DNA of 64,000 bases from Sphingobacteriales bacterium (GCA_016721245.1 JADKIQ010000025.1:124001-188000), one strand, 5' to 3'; positions 43,316 to 52,806 are shown, counted from the first letter of the stretch. A program made the numbers and translations. Notes: generated from the letters alone by a model not told the origin.

Positions 43316-44953
43316 ATGAAACTACTGAAGCGATATGCCCTTTTAACATTCATTGTTTCTTTCCTTATAATTGTTTTTAACGGATGTTACCCCATTTCTA
43401 CAGGTGCGGTAAAATGGCGCATTAAATGGGACAAAGACTTAAAGGAAGGTAAACAGGATTATCTGTCTTCGCTGGTCTCAAACCCAGTAAAAGATGATCG
43501 CCCCAACATTATCATCTTACTGGCAGATGATTTAGGCAAATACGAAGTGGGTGCGTATGGTTCCACTACCGTAAAAACGCCCAATATAGATGCTTTGGCA
43601 AAAGATGGTTGTCAGTTTATGGATGGCTATGTTTCTGCTCCGGTTTGTGCTCCTTCCCGCGCTGGCATCATGACAGGGCGTTATCAAACACGTTTTGGAT
43701 TTGAAACGCAGGAAATGGAATTCTATCCAGCCAACATGATTGAGTATTTATCGGGAAAATATCTCGTAAATATCGGCGACTGGGTGGTATCTACCAAGCC
43801 CCGCTATCCGAGAGAATGGCAGATTGCCAAACAGGGGGTACCTCCTACTGAAATAGAACTGGGGGAAGTGATGAAAAAATTGGGTTACACGACCGGCGTT
43901 ATAGGAAAATGGCACCTGGGCAGTAATCCACATTACCAAACACCGGTAAAAAGAGGGTTTGATTATTCTTATGGTTGTCTTGGTGCTTTCACATTATATG
44001 GTCCAAGTGTAAATACGAAAGGATTAGTCAATTTCAGAAGCAATTCGTTCAGCACCAAATATCAATGGGATATGGGCAGAAGTGAGAACGGTGCTATTGT
44101 AGAGAATGGCAGAACGATTAAAAAAGAAAATGGCTACTTAACAGACCATATCGCAGAAAACACCATCAGCTTCATTAAACGAAATAAAGACAAACCTTTC
44201 TTTTTATATGTGCCATTTACAGCTCCGCACGAGCCTTTTCAGGCGAAAGAAGCAGATTATATGAACAACAAAGTAAAAACCAAAGAAGAAGGCAAAGCGG
44301 TGTACTGGTCTATCATTGATGCACTGGACAAAGCGGTGGGAGAAATACATCAGACAATCAAAGAGCAAGGACTTGAAAAAAATACCATCATCTTCTTTTT
44401 AAGCGATAACGGCCCTGCCAGTTATACCGGCATACCGGATTGCGGACCATTGAAAGGCGGAAAGCTCACTCAATTTGAAGGAGGCATAAATGTACCGTTT
44501 ATTATGAAATGGAAAGGACATGTAGCGCCTTCCACAAAATATGAGTACCCGGTTATTTCTTTAGATTTATTTGCTACTACGATAGCAGCAGCTAAAGGAA
44601 CACTTCCAAGTGACCGTAAATATGACGGTGTGAACCTGCTGCCATATGTTAGCGGCGAGAAAAAAAACAGACCGCACGACATGTTATACTGGAAAGCGGA
44701 CCATATTAATGTAATTCGTAAAGGGGATTATAAACTGATACTAAGCACCAGAGACGGTTGGGTTGAATTGTATAATTTAAAAACAGATAAAGGCGAGACG
44801 AAAAACTTGTCTAAAGAAATGCCGGAAAAAGTAAAAGAACTGAATCTGGAATTTTACAACTGGAGAACCACCTTGCCAAAGAAACCAATGTGGCCGCGTA
44901 TAATGGACCATAAATTCAACATCAGAGGAAAAGACTATTTATTCCCGGCATAA
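43316..44953 (+). CDS. arylsulfatase-family lipoprotein
   Basis: 545 residues. Lipoprotein signal ending IIVFNGC (Cys24). The sulfatase domain begins PNIIILLADDLG with metal-binding Asp71/Asp72; CAPSR at 111-115 is the formylglycine motif (Cys type), and IGKWHLG and FFLSDNGP give further metal and sulfate ligands. It should hydrolyse sulfate esters, perhaps of polysaccharides, at the cell surface or in the periplasm. It needs a maturase, not seen in the window. A beta-barrel gene follows 10 bp later. Confidence 0.92.
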   Translation: MKLLKRYALLTFIVSFLIIVFNGCYPISTGAVKWRIKWDKDLKEGKQDYLSSLVSNPVKDDRPNIIILLADDLGKYEVGAYGSTTVKTPNIDALAKDGCQFMDGYVSAPVCAPSRAGIMTGRYQTRFGFETQEMEFYPANMIEYLSGKYLVNIGDWVVSTKPRYPREWQIAKQGVPPTEIELGEVMKKLGYTTGVIGKWHLGSNPHYQTPVKRGFDYSYGCLGAFTLYGPSVNTKGLVNFRSNSFSTKYQWDMGRSENGAIVENGRTIKKENGYLTDHIAENTISFIKRNKDKPFFLYVPFTAPHEPFQAKEADYMNNKVKTKEEGKAVYWSIIDALDKAVGEIHQTIKEQGLEKNTIIFFLSDNGPASYTGIPDCGPLKGGKLTQFEGGINVPFIMKWKGHVAPSTKYEYPVISLDLFATTIAAAKGTLPSDRKYDGVNLLPYVSGEKKNRPHDMLYWKADHINVIRKGDYKLILSTRDGWVELYNLKTDKGETKNLSKEMPEKVKELNLEFYNWRTTLPKKPMWPRIMDHKFNIRGKDYLFPA

Positions 44954-44963
44954 GAACAGCATT

Positions 44964-45677
44964 ATGAAAAAAATATACTTCATACTATTTATCCTGTTTG
45001 CTGTAAATGCATTTTCGGATGACACGCTGGTAGTGGATAAAAGTAAATATACCCGCTTACATTTTGAAGGATTCAGAAGTGGCAAGCGCATGCACTTACA
45101 GCTGGGTGGCGATATCGGCTTGAACCTGAATTATTTTATATACAAAGAAAACAGAAGCAGAACATACAAAGATATTGGTGTAGGTTACCAGGGCGGGTTT
45201 TTCTTCCGTGTTTCAAAAGGCAGTATTTATACGCAGTTTGATTTTAATTTCCTGAGAACTACTTTTCCTGTGTATGGTGTCACCTTTGCAGACCCTACAG
45301 TAACTGTGAATGAAACCAGACTGCGGTTTAACTCCTTAGGTATTCCAATCGTACTGGGTATTTATGCATATAAAAACCCCTTGTTCAAACTTCGATTCTT
45401 TACCGGAATTGAACCTTACTTTATGGTAAAGTCCAGAATATTTTATGATATTTCAGTAAACGGTGATGAACAGTTGATAGAATATAAACTAAGCAGAGCG
45501 GAAAAAAGAAAATTCTTTAAGCCGGCTCAACTCTCCTACCAGTTTGGTTCAGGAGTAGACATCGGCATGTTTACAATAGATTTTAAATACAGTATCGGAC
45601 TCGTAAATTACATTAAAGATGATTATGTACGAACACAAACGCATCTGTTTCAACTAATGATGGGTGTTATTTTCTAA
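44964..45677 (+). CDS. small outer membrane beta-barrel protein (PorT-like)
   Basis: 237 residues with signal peptide (YFILFILFAVNAFS) and alternating amphipathic strands throughout (DIGVGYQGGFFFRVS, GSIYTQFDFNFLRT, FTIDFKYSIGLVNYI, LFQLMMGVIF) ending in an aromatic C-terminal strand, as in eight-strand barrels annotated PorT-like. It lies 10 bp after the sulfatase gene and probably forms an operon with it. Function unknown. Confidence 0.78.
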   Translation: MKKIYFILFILFAVNAFSDDTLVVDKSKYTRLHFEGFRSGKRMHLQLGGDIGLNLNYFIYKENRSRTYKDIGVGYQGGFFFRVSKGSIYTQFDFNFLRTTFPVYGVTFADPTVTVNETRLRFNSLGIPIVLGIYAYKNPLFKLRFFTGIEPYFMVKSRIFYDISVNGDEQLIEYKLSRAEKRKFFKPAQLSYQFGSGVDIGMFTIDFKYSIGLVNYIKDDYVRTQTHLFQLMMGVIF

Positions 45678-45707
45678 CACAACGATAAGCTGTTTTTTAT
45701 TCTATTA

Positions 45708-47597
45708 TTATCCTTTCAGCCATGCGTTTTTAAGTGCCATTTTGGAATTGTCTTTGAAAATATAACCGGGTGTATTTTTATAGTTGAGTTTTACTTTACC
45801 CTTCAATTCCATCACTTCCGTACCTCGTTTTACTTTCAACACAGCAGGACTGTCTTCTTTTAAACCCATGCCCATCAGCAATACAGCGATATAATTTGCA
45901 GCGTCAAAAGGCACGCCGTTAAATTCCAGTAATTCATCGTTTGGCTGCACCCCCAGTTCAGTGAAAAAATTATTATTATCCGTTCTCAGTACTTTTACTT
46001 TTTTAGCAGAAGTATCTATTCTAATGCAAGGTTGTTTGTTTACGATATAGACAAATTCTTCCGGTTGCTGAACAATCGTAGCTTTAACTCCCATGCGTTT
46101 AAGGTATTTTGAATATTTAACGGGTTTACCGTCTACAATATGTTTCTGAATAAAATCACCTACTTCCTTATTACTTAATTCTGTAAATTTAGGTATCAAC
46201 TCATTATCATCAAAAGGTTTATTAGGTCCGTAAATTTTTGACAACTCCCCCATCAAATCAAGTATTCCGCTATTGCCGTTTGTTTTGCTGCGGATGATAA
46301 TATCCAGACACATGGCAAGCAAAGCTCCTTTTTTATAAACATTTGGATATTGCTCTTTATATGCAGGATTCAATACATTTTTGCTCATTTCCGTAAATGA
46401 TAAATTATCCTTGTAGGCTCTTTTTGAAAAAGTCTCATTCCCCGCCATTATTTTATAAAACTGTTCTTCTGTCATCAATCCCTGGTTCACCTGAAATAAT
46501 TGTGAGAAATATTCCGTAAATCCTTCATACATCCAGAGATGGGCCGACATTTTAGGGGCATTAAAATCAAAGTCCTGAATTTCCTTTGAATGCACATTCA
46601 AAGGTGTCAGCGTGTGAAAGAACTCATGCGCAATAACATGTACCAATTCTTCCGTTTTCATTGATTCACCGAAAATAGCCGTTGTAGAAAAATTATGCTC
46701 CAATGCACCAAAGCCTTTGGCATCAGAAGCAGAAGCACTGGAAATATAGGCCAATATCGCATACTTTTTTGTTTTGTTAATGTCACCCATAAATTTCTTT
46801 TGTGCCGTAACCATGCGTTGTATATCGGGTAAAAATGCTTTTGCCGAAATATTTTTGTTGTTGGGTGAGTAAACGCTGATTAAAACTTCCATACCATTCA
46901 CTTTGAAACTTGCTGTATCCGGCTCAGCGTACATAATTGGATTATCGACCACTTCTGCATAACGTTCCACCTTGAAACGATCAGTGGTAGTACTCGCATC
47001 CTCATCTGTCAATGCAGAAGAAGCTAATAAGTTTTCAGGATGTTCGATAGAAATCTGGTACGGCATATCTTTATACCCGCTGAAATACCCTACAAAACCG
47101 CACATATTCAGCATGAAGTTTTTATCGGCAAGAATATTAGTACCGGCTGGTGAAAAAATTGTTTTGCTTTTTGAATCAAACGCATTTCCTTTTTCCGAAT
47201 CGTAGGTATCATTTACTAAATAGGTTATTGAATAAAGATGCTCTGCATTGTTAATTACAAAAGTATTGACATCTTTTCTTTTAACCGACAGTTCATTTCC
47301 TTTGTCGTCTGTTGCCTTCAGATTTGCAATATAGCGACCGTAATCAGCAATGGCATATGTTCCGGGAATGATTCTGGGAAACTGATACGTTACTTCTTCT
47401 GACGCAGTTTCAGGAGCGATAATTATTACACTTACTTTATCGTCCTGGACGTGTATCAAATCCAGTGAAACTTTTACCGTATTAAGCGGCTGAATGTTAT
47501 TATTATTTGAGAATGAATAAGAAAATGACATTAAAATCATAGTGATACAGAAGAAAAATCCTGAACGCATAAAATGAGGTTTTGAGTAAAAAATCAT
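45708..47597 (-). CDS. M61 family metallopeptidase with PDZ domain
   Basis: 629 residues from ATG 47597, or 620 from ATG 47570, which starts a shorter signal peptide (MRSGFFFCITMILMSFSYSF). The zinc site is HVIAHEFFHTL (324-328 in the longer form), with Glu358 in MYEGFTEYF as third ligand. The N-terminal beta domain (FPRIIPGTYAIADYGRYI) is typical of M61 glycyl aminopeptidases, and residues about 540-615 form the PDZ domain (ELGVQPNDELLEFNGVPF). Exported aminopeptidase. Single gene converging with the beta-barrel gene. Confidence 0.92.
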   Translation of the reverse strand: MIFYSKPHFMRSGFFFCITMILMSFSYSFSNNNNIQPLNTVKVSLDLIHVQDDKVSVIIIAPETASEEVTYQFPRIIPGTYAIADYGRYIANLKATDDKGNELSVKRKDVNTFVINNAEHLYSITYLVNDTYDSEKGNAFDSKSKTIFSPAGTNILADKNFMLNMCGFVGYFSGYKDMPYQISIEHPENLLASSALTDEDASTTTDRFKVERYAEVVDNPIMYAEPDTASFKVNGMEVLISVYSPNNKNISAKAFLPDIQRMVTAQKKFMGDINKTKKYAILAYISSASASDAKGFGALEHNFSTTAIFGESMKTEELVHVIAHEFFHTLTPLNVHSKEIQDFDFNAPKMSAHLWMYEGFTEYFSQLFQVNQGLMTEEQFYKIMAGNETFSKRAYKDNLSFTEMSKNVLNPAYKEQYPNVYKKGALLAMCLDIIIRSKTNGNSGILDLMGELSKIYGPNKPFDDNELIPKFTELSNKEVGDFIQKHIVDGKPVKYSKYLKRMGVKATIVQQPEEFVYIVNKQPCIRIDTSAKKVKVLRTDNNNFFTELGVQPNDELLEFNGVPFDAANYIAVLLMGMGLKEDSPAVLKVKRGTEVMELKGKVKLNYKNTPGYIFKDNSKMALKNAWLKG

Positions 47598-47814
47598 TAA
47601 CTAATATTACAAATAATTATTAATTATTTAAATCGAAAGAATAAATATTTTACATTTTCTATTTAAAATATTGCTTGTTTTTAGATTTTGTACTACATTA
47701 GTATAAACTACTTGTTAAATATTACGCTCTTTTTAACCTGATGATTTTTCTATACAAAATGAGTGTTAATTTAAGATAGACAACATACTATAACGTAAAT
47801 ATGTAATTCCAAAC

Positions 47815-48537
47815 ATGAATATAGTTTGTAAAAATTGCAATCATCATTTCAAAGGTCATTACTGCAGTAACTGCGGACAAACGGCAGATACGCATCGGCT
47901 TAATGTTCATTTTCTGTGGCAGGATATCAAGAAAGGGATATTTCACATTGACGAAGGGATTTTATACTCTTTTTTGCAACTGTTTACCCGGCCCGGAAAT
48001 TCCATCCGTGAATTTATAGAAGGTAAACGCAAGAATCATTTCAAGCCTTTATCACTGGTGATTGTATGGGCTACAGCTTATGCTCTTTTGTATCATTCCA
48101 ACCACCTGGATTTTGTAAAAAACCTGGAAAGTGAAAAACTGGATATGTCTCAGGCAAACGATTGGGTAACTACTCATTTCGCCTGGATTACGTTGTCAAC
48201 TATTCCCTTATATGCTTTGGTTACTTTTATCGTTTTCAAAAAAGAAGCATACAATTTTATTGAGCATTTGGTGCTCAATGCCTATTTATCCGCACAGCGG
48301 CTCTCTATTCATATGTTATTATTCCCGTTTACCTTATATTCAAACGGCACACCCAATGAAACAAAAGTGACACTTTCAATATTACTGATTGACGTCAGCA
48401 TGGCTGTATGGAGTTACACGCAGTTTTTTAATAAACTGCCAAAAGGTAAAGCTTTTCTGAAAGCCGTTCTTAGTTACGCTATTATTCTGTTTTTAATATT
48501 TTCTCTGGCATTTCTGATTACAGAGCTTATAAAATGA
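47815..48537 (+). CDS. DUF3667 family membrane protein
   Basis: 240 residues. N-terminal zinc ribbon CKNCNHHFKGHYCSNCGQ (residues 4-21), then the DUF3667 block IFHIDEGILYSFLQLFTRPG and IREFIEGKRKNHFKPLSLV, and about four membrane helices. The family is frequent in Bacteroidota; its function is unknown to me. Lies 64 bp before the LemA operon and may be transcribed with it. Confidence 0.85.
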   Translation: MNIVCKNCNHHFKGHYCSNCGQTADTHRLNVHFLWQDIKKGIFHIDEGILYSFLQLFTRPGNSIREFIEGKRKNHFKPLSLVIVWATAYALLYHSNHLDFVKNLESEKLDMSQANDWVTTHFAWITLSTIPLYALVTFIVFKKEAYNFIEHLVLNAYLSAQRLSIHMLLFPFTLYSNGTPNETKVTLSILLIDVSMAVWSYTQFFNKLPKGKAFLKAVLSYAIILFLIFSLAFLITELIK

Positions 48538-48600
48538 TTGCTTTATGGAACTAAGCAAGCTCAAAAAATGTTATCTTTATTCTAAACTAAAACAAAAAAT

Positions 48601-49182
48601 ATGAAAAAGAGATTCGTTTATCTGTTTTTAATAGTGGCAAGTACATTCTTATTGCCGAGCTGTTCTTACAACAGTATTATTTCCAATGATGAAGCCGTGA
48701 AAAAAGCATGGGCGGATGTGGAAGCATCTTACCAGCGCAGAAGTGACCTGATTGGCAACTTAGTGGAAACCGTAAAAGGTGAAGCAAAATTTGAAAAAGA
48801 AACACTGGTTGCTGTGATAGATGCACGTTCTAAGGCAACTTCCATTCAATTAACAGCAGATCAGATTACTCCGGAAAATATGGCTAAATTTCAGGAAGCG
48901 CAGGCTCAATTAAGTGGTGCTTTATCGCGTTTACTGGTGGTGTCAGAGCAATATCCGGCATTAAAAGCCACACAGGCTTTTTCCGATTTGATGAATGAAC
49001 TGGAACGCACGGAAAACCGTATCAATATTGCCCGCAGAGATTACAACGGTGCGGTGCAAGCTTACAATACACAAATACGCTCTTTCCCCGCAAACATTAC
49101 AGCTGGAATTTTTAAATTCAAGCAACATGAGCCGTTTAAAGCGGATCCGGGTACTGAAAAAGCTCCTAAAGTTCAATTCTAA
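48601..49182 (+). CDS. LemA family lipoprotein
   Basis: 193 residues. N-terminal lipoprotein signal (LFLIVASTFLLPSC), then the helical LemA domain: AVKKAWADVEASYQRRSDLIG, NLVETVKGEAKFEKETL, ARRDYNGAVQAYNTQIRSFP. LemA proteins are membrane-anchored helical bundles of unsettled role, often beside TPM-domain genes. Here three TPM genes follow at once (2 bp to the first), the usual LemA-TPM operon enlarged. Confidence 0.92.
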   Translation: MKKRFVYLFLIVASTFLLPSCSYNSIISNDEAVKKAWADVEASYQRRSDLIGNLVETVKGEAKFEKETLVAVIDARSKATSIQLTADQITPENMAKFQEAQAQLSGALSRLLVVSEQYPALKATQAFSDLMNELERTENRINIARRDYNGAVQAYNTQIRSFPANITAGIFKFKQHEPFKADPGTEKAPKVQF

Positions 49183-49184
49183 CC

Positions 49185-49625
49185 ATGGCTTCCGCTAAAG
49201 ACTTTTTCAACGAGGCTGAACAAGAAGCTATCGTAACGGCTATCCGTAAAGTGGAACTATACACCAGCGGAGAAATCCGTGTGCATGTGGATGACCGCTG
49301 CGATCAGGAGGCTTTCGACAGGGCTGTCAAATTGTTTCAGCATTTGAAAATGGATACCAAACCGTTTCGCAATGGCGTGCTGATTTATGTAGCAGTGAAG
49401 GACAGAAAATTCTCCGTGGTAGGCGATGAAGCGATGCACGAAAAAGTGGGTAACCAATACTGGAAAGAAATTACTCAGCAGTTACACAATGATTTTCAGC
49501 AGGCAAACTATGGCAACGGAATCATTAAAGCAGTGGAAACCATTGGCGCTACACTTGCAAAATATTTTCCCAATGTGGATGAATTAGATAGAAACGAATT
49601 ACCGGATGACATCTCCTTTGAATAA
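49185..49625 (+). CDS. TPM domain protein, soluble
   Basis: 146 residues, one TPM domain without signal peptide: FNEAEQEAIVTAIRKVEL, SGEIRVHVDDR, NGVLIYVAVKDRKFSVVGDEA. It lacks the membrane anchor and Gly tail of its two neighbours, so it is the short cytoplasm-facing type seen in LemA operons. Spacing 2 bp to lemA; its end overlaps the next start by 20 bp. Confidence 0.88.
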   Translation: MASAKDFFNEAEQEAIVTAIRKVELYTSGEIRVHVDDRCDQEAFDRAVKLFQHLKMDTKPFRNGVLIYVAVKDRKFSVVGDEAMHEKVGNQYWKEITQQLHNDFQQANYGNGIIKAVETIGATLAKYFPNVDELDRNELPDDISFE

Positions 49626-50367
49626 AATATTACTTTCCATTTTTCTGGTATTGCAATTCTATGCAAACGGGCAGGTATTGGATAAAGAGGGCATTCCGGA
49701 AACAATCAGTCCTCCCCGTTTAATCAACGACTTTGCCGAAATTATCAGTGAAACCCATCGTCAGGAACTGGAAGATAAACTGGTAGCATTTGATGACTCT
49801 ACTTCCACTCAAATTTGTATTGTTACCGTAAATTCTATTGGTGATTTCAGCATTGAAGATTATGCTGCCCGTTTAGGAAGAAAATGGGGTGTTGGTCAAA
49901 AAGATAAAAATAACGGTATTCTGATTGTGGTAGCCAAGGAAGAACGAAAGGTAGATATCGAAATCGGCTACGGACTGGAAAGTTATATTACGGATTACGA
50001 CTCTAAACACATTATTGACGAACTCATCGTTCCGGCCTTTAAGCAAAGTAATTATTATCAGGGACTGGATGATGCTACCAACAGAATAATTGGTCAGCTG
50101 CAAGGTACTTATACAGCTGAAGCAGAACAACCTGAGCAGCTTCCATTTTGGGTATATATTATAATTATTGGCGTTATCATTTTTATCGTCATTATTATTT
50201 CCTCCGGGAGCAGCGGTCGTGGATCTGGTTTCGGCGGCGGCGGCAGTTCCTGGACATGGGGCAGCGGTGGCGGCAGCTCCTGGAGCGGTGGCGGTGGCAG
50301 CTCCGGCGGCTTCGGCGGATTTGGTGGCGGAAGCTTTGGCGGCGGCGGTAGTTCAGGCAGCTGGTAA
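49606..50367 (+). CDS. TPM domain protein with membrane helix and Gly/Ser tail
   Basis: 253 residues, YgcG type. Signal peptide (ILLSIFLVLQFYANG), TPM domain at about 25-160 (INDFAEIISETHRQELEDKL, NGILIVVAKEERKVDIEIGY), one membrane helix (VYIIIIGVIIFIVIIISS), and a tail of Gly, Ser, Phe and Trp that ends GGGSSGSW. The tail is cytoplasmic if the TPM domain is periplasmic. Paralogous to the next gene. Starts 20 bp inside the preceding gene. Confidence 0.9.
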   Translation: MTSPLNKILLSIFLVLQFYANGQVLDKEGIPETISPPRLINDFAEIISETHRQELEDKLVAFDDSTSTQICIVTVNSIGDFSIEDYAARLGRKWGVGQKDKNNGILIVVAKEERKVDIEIGYGLESYITDYDSKHIIDELIVPAFKQSNYYQGLDDATNRIIGQLQGTYTAEAEQPEQLPFWVYIIIIGVIIFIVIIISSGSSGRGSGFGGGGSSWTWGSGGGSSWSGGGGSSGGFGGFGGGSFGGGGSSGSW

Positions 50368-50370
50368 TTA

Positions 50371-50401
50371 CCTCACCCGACTGGGCAGTTCGACGGTGAG
50401 G
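50371..50401 (+). other. hairpin between the two paralogous TPM genes
   Basis: Stem CCTCACC/GGTGAGG with an inner CGA/TCG. No T run follows, so it is more likely an mRNA processing or stability element than a terminator. Confidence 0.4.
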
Positions 50402-50435
50402 TGAAAAGTAGTTTTAGTTATACTTATATTGTATA

Positions 50436-51176
50436 ATGAAAAAAAATCTCTCTTTATATTTCTTGTTTTTAATTGCACTCTTTAATAGTGCATACAGTTA
50501 CGATATAGACAAGAAAGGTATTGTACAACCTATGTCTCCACCACAACTGGTGAATGATTTTGCCGGGATGCTGAACAGTGCTGATAAACAATCCTTAGAA
50601 AGCAAATTATTAGACTACAACAATACTACTTCCACTCAAATCTACATTGTAACAATTGAATCACTGGGAGATTATGCCGTGGAAGATTATGCCTTACAGG
50701 TTGGCAGAAGCTGGGGTATCGGGCAAAAAGATAAGAATAACGGCATTCTGATTTTAATTTCTAAAGAAGACAGAAAAATAGATATTGAAGTGGGTTACGG
50801 ACTAGAAAGCTATGTTACCGATTACGACAGCAAACGCATTATTGATGAACTGATTACGCCGGCTTTCAAACTAGAAAATTATTATGCAGGGCTGGATGCG
50901 GCAACGGATAAACTGATTTCATTATTGCAAGGCACGCCTTATGCATCTGAAACAGAGGCAAGCCAGACAACTGAGGCAAAAGAAATTCCGTCTTATGTTT
51001 TCATCATCATTATTGTGCTTATTATTATTCTGATGATTCGTTTTCCGATACTTGCTCGTATCGCATTCATCGTTTTAAGCAGCGGAGGAAGCAGCAGTGG
51101 CAGCAGCAGAAGCGGTGGTTTTAGCGGTGGTGGCGGCGGCAGTTTCGGCGGCGGCGGCAGCTCGGGAAGTTGGTAA
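50436..51176 (+). CDS. TPM domain protein, paralogue with Gly/Ser tail
   Basis: 246 residues with the same order as its upstream neighbour: signal peptide (YFLFLIALFNSAYS), TPM domain (VNDFAGMLNSADKQSLESKL; NGILILISKEDRKIDIEVGY), membrane helix (IPSYVFIIIIVLIIILM) and a shorter Gly/Ser tail also ending GGGGSSGSW. It is evidently a tandem duplicate. It has its own gap of 68 bp with a hairpin, so expression may differ from the first copies. Confidence 0.9.
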   Translation: MKKNLSLYFLFLIALFNSAYSYDIDKKGIVQPMSPPQLVNDFAGMLNSADKQSLESKLLDYNNTTSTQIYIVTIESLGDYAVEDYALQVGRSWGIGQKDKNNGILILISKEDRKIDIEVGYGLESYVTDYDSKRIIDELITPAFKLENYYAGLDAATDKLISLLQGTPYASETEASQTTEAKEIPSYVFIIIIVLIIILMIRFPILARIAFIVLSSGGSSSGSSRSGGFSGGGGGSFGGGGSSGSW

Positions 51177-51239
51177 GGTTTTTGATACTATCATTATGTA
51201 AAAAAAACTTAAAAAGGAAAATTATTACACCTGATTAAA

Positions 51240-51247
51240 TACTTTTG
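51240..51247 (+). promoter_or_regulatory. -7 promoter box of the LEA14-like pair
   Basis: TACTTTTG matches TAnnTTTG and ends 14 bases before the ATG at 51262. Confidence 0.45.
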
Positions 51248-51261
51248 TAAAAAATACCATC

Positions 51262-51785
51262 ATGCAAAAATTAGTCATTATTCTTTTAGCTGTGTTTATG
51301 TTCACTTCTTGTCAGGAAGACAAGAAAGATATTGAATTCAAAAAATTGCCAATCTAAATCTGGGAAATCTTTCTAAAGAGAATGCCAAATTACAGGGCAC
51401 GGCGGTATTTATGAATTTAAGTGATCAGGAATATGATTTAAAAGATATGGTGCTTGATTTTACCATTGACGGGAAAGATGTTGGTACGGTAGTGACCAAG
51501 ATTACAAAAAAAATACAGCCAAATTCTGAATTCTCCATCCCTATTCAGTATTCATATGAAACAGGTGCTTTTTTAGAAGCCGGACATGATCCTGCAAGTA
51601 CTTATGCGATTCAGTTGTTAGGCGACTTAACGCTGAAAAACAGCAAAGGGGAAGAGATTACGACTGCCATTAAATACGCCACTACTTATGAATATCTGAC
51701 TAAAAAAGAAATCCGTCAGGATAAAAAGGAAGAGCGTAAAAAGCGCAGAGAAGAAAAGAAAGCCGCTAAAAAAAACGATGAATAA
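51262..51785 (+). pseudogene. LEA14-like lipoprotein gene with one frameshift
   Basis: From ATG 51262 the frame gives a lipoprotein signal (MQKLVIILLAVFMFTSC) and stops after 31 residues. The reading frame that ends at 51785 continues IANLNLGNLSKENAKLQGTA and the LEA-type-2 domain (MVLDFTIDGKDVGTVVTK), then a Lys/Glu-rich tail. One A added to the AAAAAA run near 51340-51345 joins both into about 174 residues. It overlaps the next LEA14 gene by one base (TAATG). Sequencing error is a good alternative to real decay. Confidence 0.78.
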
Positions 51786-52321
51786 TGAAGAGACTATTTT
51801 TTACCCTTTTTGTTTTATTGATTTCATTTATTGCTGCGAAAGCTGAAGATAAAGAACCTTATTTAGTCAAAACAAAAGATTTTCATGTTTCCGATTTTTC
51901 ACTCAAACAAATTGGTCTTGGCATTACGGCTGTTATCTACAATCCCTACAATGTAAAAGTAAAAGTGGATGAAATTTTAATAGATGTATTTATAGGGGAT
52001 AAAAAACTCGGAACCATTCTGGAAGCCGCAGATGTGGTGACCATCAAGAAAGAGAGTGCTTTCGATTTGCCTTTGAAGATTGAAGTAAAAACGGGACCAA
52101 CGGTGACTAAGTTTTTTACGGAAGGTTCTAAGATGGTATTAATGGGCAAAAAAATCAAGGTAGACTACAAAGGGTATGTTAAAGTGAAAGCCTTAGGCTT
52201 TATTCCGATAAAAGTAAAGATAGACCAGAGTGCTTATTTTACTATGAAAGATATTCTAAACTCCGGCGACGACAAACCGACGAAAATAGACACCAAAGAT
52301 CCTCAATTGACTAAACCGTAA
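51785..52321 (+). CDS. LEA type 2 (LEA14-like) exported protein
   Basis: 178 residues. Signal peptide (LFFTLFVLLISFIAAKA), then one LEA14/WHy-type domain: VSDFSLKQIGLGITAVIYNPYNVKVKVDEILIDVF is the classic pattern of NPY or NPN with alternating strands. Such domains are immunoglobulin-like and bind or shield surfaces in the periplasm; the specific role is unknown. Coupled by one-base overlap to the frameshifted LEA14 gene. Confidence 0.85.
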   Translation: MKRLFFTLFVLLISFIAAKAEDKEPYLVKTKDFHVSDFSLKQIGLGITAVIYNPYNVKVKVDEILIDVFIGDKKLGTILEAADVVTIKKESAFDLPLKIEVKTGPTVTKFFTEGSKMVLMGKKIKVDYKGYVKVKALGFIPIKVKIDQSAYFTMKDILNSGDDKPTKIDTKDPQLTKP

Positions 52322-52426
52322 CGATTGATGCTTGTCAAATAACATGGAAAGAGCCAATTAATAATTATTGATTAACGGGATTAACTTATTAAAGCTTTAC
52401 ATTTACACCGTTAATCGTTCATCCAC

Positions 52427-52789
52427 ATGTCCGCTATAAAATCCATTCTGTTGTGTCGTTGTCCCAAATGCCACGAAGGCCAACTATTCATCGATCAGAA
52501 TCCGTATCATTTATCCAAACTCAGTGAAATGGAGAAAATTTGCCCCGTTTGCGGATTTGATGTAGAGAACGAAACCGGCTTTCACTTTTTATCCATGTAC
52601 ATGAGTTATATCGTCAGCATGGGATTTTCATTCGCTTTTTTGATTCCATTGACCATTATTTTAGGACTTGACTGGATTCCAAAGCTGCTTATCATGAATG
52701 CCATTATATTAATTATCCTCTGGCCGTTTATTTTCCGCTGGTCCAGAATGATTAGTTTGTGGGCAACCGTAAAATGGAAATTTGAATAA
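52427..52789 (+). CDS. DUF983 family membrane protein
   Basis: 120 residues. A zinc-ribbon-like start LLCRCPKCHEGQLF with a second pair in ICPVCGFD, then two membrane helices (SYIVSMGFSFAFLIPLTIIL; LLIMNAIILIILWPFIF). This is the standard DUF983 layout, of unknown function. Two heptamer units (TTAATCG, TTCATCC) lie just before the ATG. Confidence 0.87.
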   Translation: MSAIKSILLCRCPKCHEGQLFIDQNPYHLSKLSEMEKICPVCGFDVENETGFHFLSMYMSYIVSMGFSFAFLIPLTIILGLDWIPKLLIMNAIILIILWPFIFRWSRMISLWATVKWKFE

Positions 52790-52806
52790 TTGAATTCAAC
52801 AGGAAC

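Noticed and set aside
43316..45677. Sulfatase and beta-barrel as part of a polysaccharide utilisation locus
   Set aside because: No SusC/SusD-like genes, glycoside hydrolases or regulators nearby.
50148..50404. Arg/Trp- and Ala-rich frames over the Gly/Ser tail of the TPM gene
   Set aside because: Frame shadows of a low-complexity GC-rich segment.
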